DNA of 64,000 bases from Taeniopygia guttata (Eukaryota; Chordata; Aves; Passeriformes; Estrildidae): NCBI RefSeq assembly GCF_048771995.1, contig NC_133026.1, positions 118,749,501 to 118,813,500 on the forward strand. The letters are read 5' to 3'. Position numbers and translations under genes: made by a program. The notes under the pieces are model-generated. The model worked only from the letters and a program-made list of their open reading frames with translations, searched no databases and was not told the origin of the DNA. This document shows, one piece after another, positions 28,114 through 40,217 of this stretch. Numbering within the stretch: position 1 is the stretch's first letter; each line of letters opens with the position of its first letter.

Positions 28114-29938
28114 AAGTGTTTTACTTTACCTGCTTCAGAGAAGTCCACATGATCCAGTTTTCCTCCTGAATATGGTTCATTTCAAGAATATGTTAACTGT
28201 TGTTTTAAGAATCCATCTACATTAAAAGCAACATGTAATAAAATAACACACAACATTCTTTTAGGTATAAATTATTCCTGGAAATGTGAGCAATGTATAT
28301 TTTTTGTTTAAGACATGCTGTGTTTTTAATTTTTTTAAATTCCAAATTAATCCAGTCGTTTTTTCCTTGAACTCCATGCACCGAGCTGCACAACCAGCAG
28401 ATCTCAGAAGTCATGAAATGTTTCATAGAGCCATGTCTTGCTCTGCTGCTTTCTCTCCTCCCTGCACACTCTCCCTGTGACAGCACAATACTGCAGACCA
28501 GACATGCAGCACTTAGTAAGAGAGAACCACAGATCCCTCGTCAGGACTTGTGTCTCCTTGTACAAGGGTCAGCACAAAAAGGAACTTAGCTTTCAAGGGA
28601 TACTCTCTCTTACATGAACTCTATGTTTGTTCAATGGCCTGTGACTAAGAGTACTTTCATACCTAAACTCATCCTCTGAATCTGTACTTCTTGAACTCTT
28701 TCTTTTACATGGTCCTGGGACTCTGATGCTCCTGCAGACATGAAGTTACAGGTGATGTTTGCAGGGAAAGTGGATGAATCCACGTGTTCAAAAAGCAGTC
28801 ACTGCAGTGTCAGGTACAGCCCGGGGAGAAGTCTGCCCTGGAAGCACAGCAGCAAGCACAGGATATATCTCAAAGCAGGGTGCAAAGCAGGCTGAGCCAG
28901 TGAGTTTGGGAGGACTTGAAGGACAAAGGCAAATTGAAGCAAGGTCCCAAACCACCACCTCTTGTACTTTTGTGCAGGGAATTATCCAGCGCCAAAAATG
29001 TGCCCTACATTCTTTGGAAGTACAATTCTTTGAAAGAACCAAGCAAGGTGCTTTCTCTCTTAATGCTGGGGCAGAGATAGAGAAGGGAGTGGTGCAACAG
29101 TGTGGTCCATAGATTCACCCCACTTGTCCTTCCTCCTTTACCTGACAGCTTAAAGTATTCATCGAGGAAATGGAAAAAAGAGCATCTTATTATTTTGAAA
29201 GTTGTTTACCTTCCCTCTTCTAGGACAGTAGTCTGTTATCTAAACTATCAGCTAAACACTGCCCTACCTTCTAAACCAGGTGGGAGCCTTTTTTACAGGT
29301 TTCTTATAGGAGTGTGGAGGAAAGAAACTATAAAGAACACTGATTTTGTAGGCAAGAGGTACAGACAGCAACGAGCTCTGATCCTTGCTGTCTTGGAAAC
29401 ATGCACCAAATATAAAACTAAACCAAGTTAAAGAGGCCAAAATCTTTTATATCTCTAAGTATGCAGCCTAAGCAGTGTGTTACTGTCCCAATTTGTTTTG
29501 TATTTCTTTCTGCACAGTACTTCTTGTCCCATAGCTGAGGTAGTCAAGTCCATGAGCAGTGCATGGTGTGACTGTCAGGAAGCTTTTACTGGCAGTTGCA
29601 GGCTCAGGAATGATGCAAGTGCCTAAATCTAGCAAGTGCTCCTCAAATAGGGGAGGGCCAAGAGGATGACCTTCATAGCTTTTTTGATCTGCAGAGCAGT
29701 AGAGATGTGCCTATTCTGAAAGGCAGGACATAGGTCATGACTTTCTGAAGGGCCCCTGGAGACAGACAGAAGAATTTCAAAATTTGCACATCTTTGGGAG
29801 ATAGCATCTGGAATTTAAGGTAAGGCAGCCATATTGACCTCACATCCTTGGACAGTGTGAGATACTTTCTGAGACTGCCTAGCAACTGAAAGCACTGCAA
29901 AAGAGCAAAGATGTGTAGTGCTTCAGTTCCAGAACTAG

Positions 29939-30021
29939 ACATAGAATCACAGAGTGGCTTGGGTCAGAAGCGGTCTTAAAAATCATCTGGTTCCAACCCC
30001 CACCATGGGCAGGCACTGACT
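29939..30021 (-). mobile_element. Short CR1 LINE 3' scrap
   Basis: On the minus strand it ends in the CR1-type TGATTCTAT tail. On the plus strand it reads ATAGAATCACAGAGTGGCTT, then AAAAATCATCTGGTTCCAAC and CCACCATGGGCAGGCACTG. Only about 80 bp survive. Confidence 0.85.
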
Positions 30022-33000
30022 TATAGCTGTTATCAGTAGGTGAATCCTGTTGTTATTGAGGTAAATGCACACTAGCAGTTTTGCAAAAAAAGCAAAGAAA
30101 CAAACAAACACTCAGATCAGAGCATTATTCTGGAGTTAGCCACCTGAAGGTTTTTGTGACAGTTGAGGGAGGTATTTTAAGAGTGCAGGTCTGAGCACAA
30201 ACCACCTGTACTGTCCCAGCCAAAATCCCTTGAGATGCCTGCAGCTGTCCACACTGAAGTCACACAAGCACAATCAGAGAGGATCTACTCTGTAACACAG
30301 TCAGGGATGAGAACCCAAGAGGTGCAACAGCCTTTTCCAAGGAAGATCTGCCCGGGACTACACTTGAGCCCTGAGCAGCTGTGGGTACCTGGGTACGTGT
30401 GATGTTGTAAGAAACGTCTTCCTTTAGTTTCAGCAAAACTCAATCCTGTTTGTGTGCTCCGACATAATTTTTCAGTGAGAACCGACGTGCAGTAAATAGG
30501 GTGCAAGCCAGAGAGTACTTTCAGAAATGATGTGTAACACCTGAGGGGATCCAGCGCCAGCCTGACGTGCCTGGGACTGCCTGGAGTGTGCCCACAGCCG
30601 CCCGGGCAGCAGGATCGGTGCAGAGCCGCGCCACAAGCCCAGCGCTGCCAAGGCTGCACCTGCTCCGTCTGCACCGGCAGCACCCCGATGTGCTACTCAT
30701 CTAATTTCATCCACTTTCCTTGCTTTAGCAGCTCTGGTCTTGGACACTGGTAATGTGCAGGGGATCTGAAAGATGATTTTTTTGTGTAGTTATACATATT
30801 GGAAATTAAAATATGCAAGCCTTACTTTGAAATCAAAGAGGATCTGGACCCAATCAACACACATGATATGCTATTTTTTATTTCCAAGTATCAAGTATTC
30901 AAGAGTTTGTTTTGTAAACACATGTTTACAACAGATGCTGACAGTAGGTTTCATTAAATCATGGGTTATATAACTTTAAAATTACTCTAAGCTCTGATGA
31001 GAAATAAATATAAATTTAAAAAAAAACAAACCCAAACCAAAAACATATAGGAGTAAAGTATGCAAAAATACCCAGCATAAACCAACTCTCTTTTTACCAC
31101 AGCACAGCACCCACACACTCATACCATCAGACATACTCTACAAATTTCCTTAATACTCTACACATTTGCTTAATAATGAGGTTTTAAAAACTAAACAGTT
31201 ACAGGCAGTGTGCCCACTCCATGCTCCTACAATACTACCCAGACTGCTGATGTTGTGTACAAATAATTTGGTAGAGGTATGCACTGCAGCCAGGGGCCAA
31301 ACTCCCATGTGCTCAGCTGGTGAAAAGAGCAGGTCTTCTTCCAGGAAAACCTCCACTCAACTGTGGATCTCACTGACATAAAATTTTCTTTTTTTACTGA
31401 AACTCAGCTTTAGATAATTTTGTATATATTTTTTGTTTTGTTTGGAAATTTCCCTCCAGGTTTTCAAATATGGAATTTGCTACAGAGGCAAATTTTCTGG
31501 CCTGTCGGTCAGAAGTGTGATTAGTGCTTATTAGTGCTTTCAGTGCTATTTGGAATACAGACACCTGCCCTGCATGAGCAGCCCAGGCACAACAAGACAA
31601 AAAAAAATATGGTTCAGAATTCAAAAGGGAAATTTTGTCTTCAAGATTTTAAAACCAAATGCCCCTTTGGTAAATCATAGCTCACTTTAGAGTCAACCAG
31701 ATTTGGCCTTTTTCCATTTCTAGAGATAGAATTTGCTCTTATTCTACCCCTCTCTTTCTGGTATTCCATGAAAGAACATTCAGATTTCAATCCTCATTTT
31801 CATTCAAAGGCTTGCTAATATTGCTAATTTAGCCCAGTGTTTCTTATCATTACTACAGAATTTATTTTTAGCCCCTGCTTAAGCAAAGCAACTAAATCAA
31901 GTAACATGCTACAGCAGGCTGAATACATTCTACACTCATGAGACTTCCGTGGTCTGTGTAGTTTTTACTTTACCTAATAGTGCTGGGCCAAATCCTACAC
32001 AGACTCCTGAAATTACTTATCCACAGGAGAGCTAGGCAGGAATTGGCTCACCATGAATTACAAACACTGTCAGTCCAGACTTTAGGAACAGAAACACATG
32101 CAGTTGCATCATTGACATGCCTTGAATATGTCATTTAAGTCATAGTGAATATATCATAAAATACTTCTGTACCTATTAGCACCACAGTGTTGTTTAGTCT
32201 ATTGTCCAGCGATTATCAAGGTGTCTCACCCTTCCTCAAGGTGAACAACATTTGGATGCTTTTTGTAGCCCTTCATTAATTCCACAGCTTTTCACCTATT
32301 CTATATAATGAACAAAACACTGTTAGAGGATAACAATGTGACAACTGGTTTGAGATTGAAAAAAAATTTTAAAAATACAATACACACAATGGATAATGCA
32401 ATAATTAGAATAGTAAAATAGGAACTGGATGAATAAGCATCTATTCTGTAATACTTGAAGTCAAGAAAACTTTGGAGCTGCTTTGAAATTGCAAAGCTAC
32501 CTCTGTGTTTAACAGGCTGTATTAACAAAAAAGAGAGCTGAGCTGAAGGACTGGAGGGGCAACTGCTAAATTTACTAACTGTAGTTATTAACTGCAGTTT
32601 AATGCAATGAATACAGCAACAGGACATGGGTAGTGTTAACTTACCTCCTTAATTTACGCAATAAATTATAAGGAAAATATAAAAAAAAATTTCCTTCCTG
32701 AGGATCAGGTAGGCTTTCAAACCTTTGTCCACAAAGTAGGATATAGCAGTGATATTCAGTGTAAAGGAGACTAATCATATGAACCTGGCCATATCCTGTC
32801 CTCTCACTGAAGGCTCCGACAATGTTTACATGTGATCTTTTTGAATTGTTATTTGTCAAACAAGATGTTAAAATAAAAAAAGAAGAAAGCCCTAATTCCC
32901 TACCAAAGAATAAATCTACCACCATGATGTTGACTGCCTATTTTCTAAGCACTCTGAAGTGATGAAAATGTGCAAAGAATCAAGTCCAGTATGTGAAGAA

Positions 33001-36000
33001 CCTGAAAAGTGTTGATTACAGGTTTAATCCATAATTAGCAAACACTGTCCATAGCAATGATGATGCAGGTTGTAGTCCTGGTAAATCTCTATTACCAGGT
33101 GTTTTAAGCCCCTGGAAAGCAACCACAGCTGGATGGCTTCAGCTGGGGGAACCGAGATTCTGAAGCATGCAGCGTGGCATCTCCTAAGCCATTGTAAAAA
33201 ACACATTATTGAGAAAACAGGAAAAGATAAGCTTGTTACGGAAGTTTTTTTGTCTTTGATCTCCAAAAATAGTAGTAGCAACCAGTGAATAGAGTATAAA
33301 AGCTAAACAAGTTTGATATTCCCTACTTCACACATACTTGCTAAAGCACCAGCTTGTTAACTTCCAACACAAGGTATGGTCTAGTTCTTCAGCCTCAACA
33401 TTGGACTAGTGAGGCCAAGAATCTGTCTCCAAAATAGCAGTAAGACACTTTGAACCTATTTCTCATCAATTTTATGTCAATATAACACCATGAAGAGCTG
33501 TGGTTTCACATGCACACTTAAGTGTAGTAAGGCAGCAATTATTCAGGCATTTTGGGGGAAAACCTGCAAGAGCAGTGCAGAAGGTGCTGACCCCTGTCCC
33601 AGACATGCTCTCTGAAGTTCCACTGAGCAGGCAATGCTCTGCTCCAGTTGTGCAGGATACTGACACTTTGTCATCTGAACTTCTAGGTTCAAATTCTGTG
33701 AAAGGGCACAATTTGAGTCTACAGCATTACTTGAGCAATTTCATTGGCTCTAAGGTCAGAAGGATGCATTTATTTAATCCATCTCCCAATGTAACACATA
33801 GGTTTTCAGACAGAAATTCATAAAATAAGTGAATGGCAGGAAGAGCGAGAATGAATCTTAGCCCATTCCCACAAAATATTTCGAATTTGAATTCTATTTG
33901 AAAATAACAGCCTTCCTCCATTGCTGGATATGTAAGCAGCCACACCTGAATGCCACAGGAGAGTACTCAAGTGCTACTTTGTGCTCTTCTGGTTACAGTT
34001 ATCATTGAATCCATGGGGGAAATGCTCAGCATAGAAATGTTCTTTGGATAAAGGAATTTCTTTTTGAATGCAGACAGGATTCAGTCCCATACTTGCATAT
34101 ATGCATTATTTTCAAGTTCATTACTTAAATATATAAATTTACCCACATATTTAAATGTTCTGCTGGATTAGAGCCATAATGAATGAATAGCTAATACTAC
34201 AAATTAATAATCAATACTAAAAAAAAACTTATTTTTGAAAGCACTGTATTAATTTAGGACCTTTCAAACGTACATTTCTAATGCTTAGTAGTGCCTCCAC
34301 TTACATAACAGTAAGTTCTGAAGAACTGCATGTTACTACATGCACTTTTAGAGATATATAGGCTGGCCAAAGAACTGAAAGTTTCTGAATAAATACAAAT
34401 TGCACAATAATATTCAAAGGTTCTTGCAGCTGCTCACACTGTTCTGAAAGGCTATAAAATGTCATTGGTTCTAAATTATATCATATTTTATCCAATATGC
34501 TCAAGGGGAAAAAGGGGGACCAAAACCAGGGGGCTTTTGACTAAAACTGGATACAAGGACAGTCCCACTCTCCAGATCTCTCCAGCCCTGCGAAGATCTA
34601 CAAATTATCTCCTGAAGGTGCTGAATTCATAAGCACCTACGGCCATGGCTGCATCCATTTTGAAGTTTTCTCCTTTTTGAGGAAACAAGGGTGAGTGAAT
34701 GGGAGGCTAAGCAGGGACAATTAACCTGTTCACTCAAGTCCATATATTTGGGCTACTCCTCCTCCCATGTTCCTCACTCTAAATCAGGAATAAGTGGTGG
34801 AAGAGGGATTTAGTCTGTCCCTCTGATGGCATGGTGGCACTTTGACCATCACCAGATGTTTCTCCATATTATCTCTGGCTGGTAAGTGCAGGCAGGTGAC
34901 TTGGATTTGCTATCAATAGCAGCCTGTGGTGAGCAGGACATCTGCTTCACCTTTTCTTGTATTCACTGCCAGCAAACCTTTTGTGTTCAAGGACAGAAAA
35001 GGAAGGTGGTAAAAATTACAACTTAATGGAATTTTATGTTCTATGGTGAGAAGATCTCACAGTAGGAAGACAGCTTGGGCCCCTTCACCACATGACAGGC
35101 AATATTCTTTTATAGTTCCTGTGAAGTTGGTTTAGCACCATGCATCGACCACGACTACTGCTAGGTGCCCTCAATGTCTGGAGATGCTGCTTCCTCCAGC
35201 AGTGACAGCCTCAGAACAGTGTTTGGTCAGCAGGTCTCAGTCCACATACTGGTAAATGACAATGCTGGAATTGACATTTCTAGGACGTGAATGTGTTTCC
35301 CCTGCATACCTTTATTTGCTTAGTTTAGATTGTTATAGACTACTCACGAGAAACCCTCCTTCATGAATCAATCAAAAACTAGCCAGTGGTTGGGTTTTCT
35401 TTCAGAGGATGCTGGCTTAATTGATTTTATAGAAATATATTTGCCTTGCCAAAATTATCTATATCCAAAACCAGGGGAAAAAATGTTTGAAAAGTAAGGA
35501 ATTACATTTTGTTTTGCATGTAATACTTAAAGAAAAATTTAAATTTATTTTCCAATTAAAAATTAAAATCAAAAGCATGTAAAAAAGGCTTTTTCAATAT
35601 TTCTGAAGTTAATATCTTTCTTTCTACATTCCACTTCTTCAACCATTTAGGAAATATGAATGATCTTGGAAGTCAAAGGGACAGGATATCCTAAAAAATA
35701 GATGGTTTCTACTGCAACAAGCTCTAAAATCCCTTCAAAGCTCAGAAACAGCAGCAGCTGCAGAAGTGTCACTTTTATCACTCTCATTCTTTGGCATCAG
35801 TGCCATTAGTTCCTGACAATCCTAATATGCTCTTCCTTGGTTTTTGTATGGAACTGAAGCACACAAGGCATGAAATATAAGAGATTGGGACAGATGATTA
35901 ATCTTCAGTCTTTTAAAATTCCCTAAATGCTCTGTTCCTGAGGTATTTGAAAAGATTGTCACTCTTCACTTCTCCCTTGTGATGATAAAAATGGGGAAGT

Positions 36001-36155
36001 GATAAAAATGGACGAGGGCTGGGCTGCAATTACACTTTGTCACACTATTTTGCCAATTTTCACCACGGTAGAAAATTCTTGGTGCAACGAGCATTTGAAA
36101 CTGAAGCAAAAGGAAACATTTTTACCATCTATTCTGATCTCCTATAGCAAATATA

Positions 36156-36214
36156 TATACACACACACACAAATATACATACATACATACATACGTATAT
36201 GTATGTATGTATAT
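36156..36214. repeat. AT/AC/CATA simple repeat with inverted symmetry
   Basis: A (AC)n run is followed by (CATA)n, and then its reverse complement (TATG)n from about 36,195. The CATA and TATG halves can fold into a hairpin or cruciform of about 16 bp. Microsatellite instability is likely. Confidence 0.85.
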
Positions 36215-38478
36215 TCCAAACACCTTTAAGCCAAGGAAATTTATTTCTCAGGACAAGAAGTGCAGAAGCCAATTATCTCAGGAAGTGTGTGCTAACTGAG
36301 AACACGCTGCTGTATCTGGTGGCTGCATGAAAGGAAAAGACATTCTCAAGCTTAACCCAAAAAAGGCTGTTAATATGGACAGAATAGTAGGAAGAGGTCA
36401 AAACAATACTCCTCTATGTTTGGGGTAGAAGAATTGGAGTTTTCAGACAGGAAGAGTAAGAATTGTTACAAACTACATAAATGGACTGACACATTCTGAA
36501 ATAAGCAGCCCCGTGGGTATTCCCATGTGCTGGTCAAGAAGACCCAGGTGATGACAAAAGGCAGCTGGCAAAGGCAGACAGTGAAATCTACACTTCCCTG
36601 GACAATTTAATGGATGCCACGGAGAGTACTGCCTTTATTTTCAAGGACTTGGTTCCATATAATGTTTAATCAATATACATTTTCTAAATTGAAAAATTAA
36701 ATCAGGAATACCTGTTCAAAAATATGTAGAAGATCTGCTCTTTCCTATTTATTTTCACACAAGTTCTCTACTCAGCAAAATCCAAACCAGACTATCACTA
36801 AGTCCTCTTAAAAGACTGCTTTTTCACTTCCTACACGTCTAAGACTTCCCCTGCAGGGCACAATACAGCCTTGACTTCTCAGTGTCCAACTGACAATTTT
36901 CTGCCTCTGAGACATCATTAGTACCTCATGAGCATGGCACTACAAAGCCTCCAGAACAAGAAATGAAATGCCAAGCACATTTGATTAGAAAGTTTAAGCA
37001 TCTCCCAGGCAGAGAGTAATTTGGAATAAACAAAGGCCACATCACATCCTGTGAGTCCACACTTGCCGATAATTTCTATTCTTAGCTCTTCACCCGGAGG
37101 GCCAAAGGAGAGACAAACTCACTCTCTGCCTTCACAGGAGCTTTCAGTGAAGCTGAGAAAAGGAAAGGCAGACATGTGTGAGACACACCACACAGCCAGG
37201 ACCTCCAGGCTTGTCCCACCAGCCTGCCCAGCACCGGGCAGCCGGAGAGGCAGAAGGGTGGCAGAAAGCAGAGGGTCTGAGCCAGCCTCCCTTCCCAGCC
37301 GCCCTGGGTGTCGGGGTGCTCCGTGCCTCGGCGGTACCAGGAGTGCAGGAAGAGCTTCCAAGCTGGCACCATGGTGGGCAAGCTGCTTGCAGCCCCTAGA
37401 GGGGCTCCTCTGCTCACTCCTGCAGCCTGAACTCTGCTGCCTGGCTGCGAGGGACCCGCCAGGTCCCAGACACCAGACGAGGCCATTACCTCTCCCTCGG
37501 GACTTTGCCACTGAAGCTGAGATACACTGGCATGCAATTCTGAAGGACAGCCAAACTTCCTATCAAGCTATAACCAGCTGTTTTCTTCTTCAAGAAAATA
37601 TGGATTTGGTGCTAATAACAGCCACCCAAATAACATCGCAGAAATGTGCACATATCTGATCTGGTGTGTGTGTATGATTCCTACATCTTAATGTTAATAA
37701 AACCAATACTGAATTTTTTTACTTCAAGCATTACAGTACCTACATACTTCGTGAAGAATGACTACATCCCATCAGATGAAAACTAATGCACATTTTTGAT
37801 AGGATAAAGATGTTACAACTGAACATTTGCAAACATTACCTGATGCATAACTCTTGTATGGCTTGACATGTTATTAACAGTACTTTAAACCTTATGTTAT
37901 TTTTAAATTTAATGATTACACCTGAAAATAGCCCCTTTCAAATTCAGTTGCAGTAATGTCTTTAAAAGCAAGCTTTAAATTTAATTTGCTGCACATACAA
38001 TTATCCAAATAAGTTGCATAGTTTAAATAAGTTCAGTTGTGCTTTGTAGCAGAACTCACAGTAATCACTCATCTCTTAAAAATACAATTTGTGGATACAA
38101 AGTTGACAATACATTTAAGCATTTTTGTGAGTCTAGACATCAACAATATGAGTTTTTGTCACTCTTCCACTGACTTCTGCTGTTTGTAACATCTCAACTT
38201 TACAATTATATTAGATCAGAGCATGGACATTTAATGGACACATCTGAAATAATTACAAACACAATTTTTAAAACTCCATTGTCAGGAGGGGAGAAATAAG
38301 AACTCGGGTTGGTTTGAGGTATCCAGCCCTCAGGAACATATTATGGTTGTTTGCATCAAGCTTTGTTGGTTTTATCACGTGTTACATTTAGATTAAAAAT
38401 AGAAGGCACAGGTGTTTTACAAGGCGCCGTAACTAAGTCAACCAACAAAACTAAATATTACATTACCAAGCCATGGGT

Positions 38479-38924
38479 CTATATCTCAACAGTGACTTCT
38501 TTCAATGCATTTTCATTTGAGGAATTTATTGCTTCTGAAAAAGGGCCGGGGTAGGTCTGTGCTAAGCAGTTCATTCCTTGTGCCACACTGATGTCTCCTT
38601 GGGAACTGAAGGTAGGGCAGGATCTAGTTCGTGCATAGTTTTGTTGGGGTCCAGCTTGTCCAACCATCTCACTCACAGTGTTCACCGGTGAAGCCCTCCA
38701 ACTCTGTCTCTGCAGTTGTTCTTCTTTACACTTTATGGAATACCAGGCCAGGAAAATAAAAAAGAATCCCACAAACTTGAGAGCAGCTGCCAACCCAAAG
38801 TAGACAAAACGAAACGAGGTGACATCGTATTCCCAACAAGATCCTTGTACGCCACAATCCTGTTGCCAAAGCATGCACGTGGTGTCAATAACAGCCCCAA
38901 AATAAATTGGAGTGGGAATGTAAG
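38479..38924 (-). CDS. SLCO5A1: SLCO5A1 last coding exon: end of TM11, TM12 and cytoplasmic tail
   Basis: SLCO5A1 (OATP5A1) belongs to the organic anion transporting polypeptides, 12-span plasma-membrane or internal-membrane carriers; its substrate is not well established. The exon starts after TTTTTGTTTCAG and encodes YIPTPIYFGAVIDTTC, MLWQQDCGVQGSCWEYDVTS and the last membrane span FRFVYFGLAAALKFVGFFFI. It then has a charged tail with ARTRSCPTFSSQGD and AQTYPGPFSEAI, ending VTVEI and TAG. The match to known SLCO5A1 is close through TM12 and looser in the tail. The final V-E-I fits a class II PDZ-binding pattern, which is only a suggestion. Confidence 0.96.
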
Positions 38925-40152
38925 CTGAAACAAAAATAGCAAGAGAAATAATATGTGTTAGCATATTGTGGAAAACTTCTAAAGAAACTGTATGTCCCAG
39001 CCAAAGAGTGTAGGTTGAATATTTTTGAGATTTCTACACTGCTGTTCTCATAAGAAATGTAAAACATGGAAAACTGGCCAGCCAATCTTTCCACCAATAC
39101 TATTTACCCCACACATGAAACCTACCACAAATAGGAGAGAATTGAAAGAAGGCAATGCAGCAGCACCTTACAACAGATACTACCATCTGCTTTCCCCAAA
39201 CAGCTCTTCTTGAACTACGTGTCCCCGACAAAAAAAATCCAATTTTGTTCTCAGGTAGATAGAAGGTGAAATACATTACCTCCATAGCATTACCTGCTGA
39301 ACATCCTTTGCCCATGAGCTGGGAAAGGAGCTGGTTTTAGATTAAGGTGAAAAAGCACTGAAGATCACAAAATATTTTTGAAGATAGATTTAAGGGGTAA
39401 GACCATTAAGATAACAAATTTCCTTTTGAATAGAACTTCCCAAGAAACAGACTAACTTCTAAGGCAGCAAAAAATGCAGCCAGTCCAAGGAATGCTCCTG
39501 CTTTCTCCAGAAATACATCTTTAAGATGAGATTGAAACATCCTTCCTCAAACAAAACTTGAAGATGCAGCTTTATGGGCTCCTCTTGTTCTCTTAGAATA
39601 GAACTTGCTTGCTCTAGTCATGTATTTCATACTAACTGAACACCTGGAGTGTTCTTTATGGGCAGGATTTTAGAAATTCAAGAGCTTGAAAGAGAATACT
39701 TTGAAAAATAAAGACTTTTAATATCTATCCATTTTTGCTTTGAAACACTTGAAAGACATTAAATAATATTAGAAGACATTAAGACATTAAATAACAAATG
39801 CTTATTTTAAAATTAGAAAAACTATTTTTATTGCTGAAAGCAACAGAATTCTGTTTTTTGAAAGCTAAAAAATCCTTGTAAAATAGTATTTAGTAACTAT
39901 TAATTTTTAAATACAATTTGAAGCTGTAATAATTTATCTTTTTGCGAAACAATGTTGTTGTAGAAAGTCAGTAGCCTAAAAAAGTAAATTAACCACATTT
40001 TCAGATGCAATCTTTTCAGAAGTTATTAATTTTAGATTACTAATACAGTTAGCCAAGCAATTAGTTGCATATTTATGGCATTTTAATACTTTTATGGTGC
40101 ATTTAAGCTGAACATGGCCTTTATGGAAATGCTGAGCTACTGTAAGACTTAC
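38925..40152 (-). other. SLCO5A1: SLCO5A1 intron
   Basis: Intron of 1,228 bp between the last two coding exons, donor GTAAGT (minus strand) and acceptor TTTTGTTTCAG. It is AT-rich; a partial direct repeat of GACATTAAATAA-type words lies near 39,757-39,797. Nothing else was seen. Confidence 0.9.
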
Positions 40153-40217
40153 CAAGAGTTCTTAATAAAACAAACTGCATTCCTAGTGCAAAGGGTCGCT
40201 CCCCATCTTCCACAGAC
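40153..40217 (-). CDS. SLCO5A1: SLCO5A1 65-nt coding exon, start of TM11
   Basis: A G completing an Arg codon is followed by SVEDGERPFALGMQFVLLRT, then L and the first base of an Ala codon. The sequence is the family-typical cytoplasmic loop and beginning of TM11. It lies after a CTAG acceptor and before GTAAGT, both on the minus strand. It joins its neighbours in frame. Confidence 0.95.

Larger units (their letters stand above)
25748..28130 (+). other. SULF1: SULF1 3' UTR (normal isoform)
   Basis: From the SULF1 stop to the presumed poly(A) site. The first 793 nt double as the alternative frame. The rest is AT-rich with several AATAAA signals (26591, 27056, 27435, 28108). The length of about 2.4 kb fits what I know of vertebrate SULF1 messages. 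The exact end is inferred from the last signal and the GT/T-rich run after it. Confidence 0.65.
28131..38478. other. Convergent intergenic region / possible SLCO5A1 3' UTR
   Basis: About 10.3 kb between the 3' ends of SULF1 (+) and SLCO5A1 (-). No protein-coding gene or RNA gene was recognised. The part next to 38,478 must contain the SLCO5A1 3' UTR, but its end is not clear: minus-strand AATAAA signals lie at 36748-36753, 36634-36639 and 36240-36245, and weaker ATTAAA at 37980-37985 and 37908-37913. Two GC-rich blocks (about 30,540-30,690 and 37,085-37,515), one CR1 scrap and a palindromic microsatellite are listed separately. Confidence 0.75.

Noticed and set aside
30285..30683. 132-codon minus-strand open frame
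   Set aside because: It overlaps a GC-rich block; no domain or coding pattern is visible.
37051..37659. 202-codon open frame on the plus strand
   Set aside because: It lies in GC-rich DNA where stops are rare. The opposite strand is also open, and the peptide is Pro/Arg/Ser-rich with no recognisable domain.
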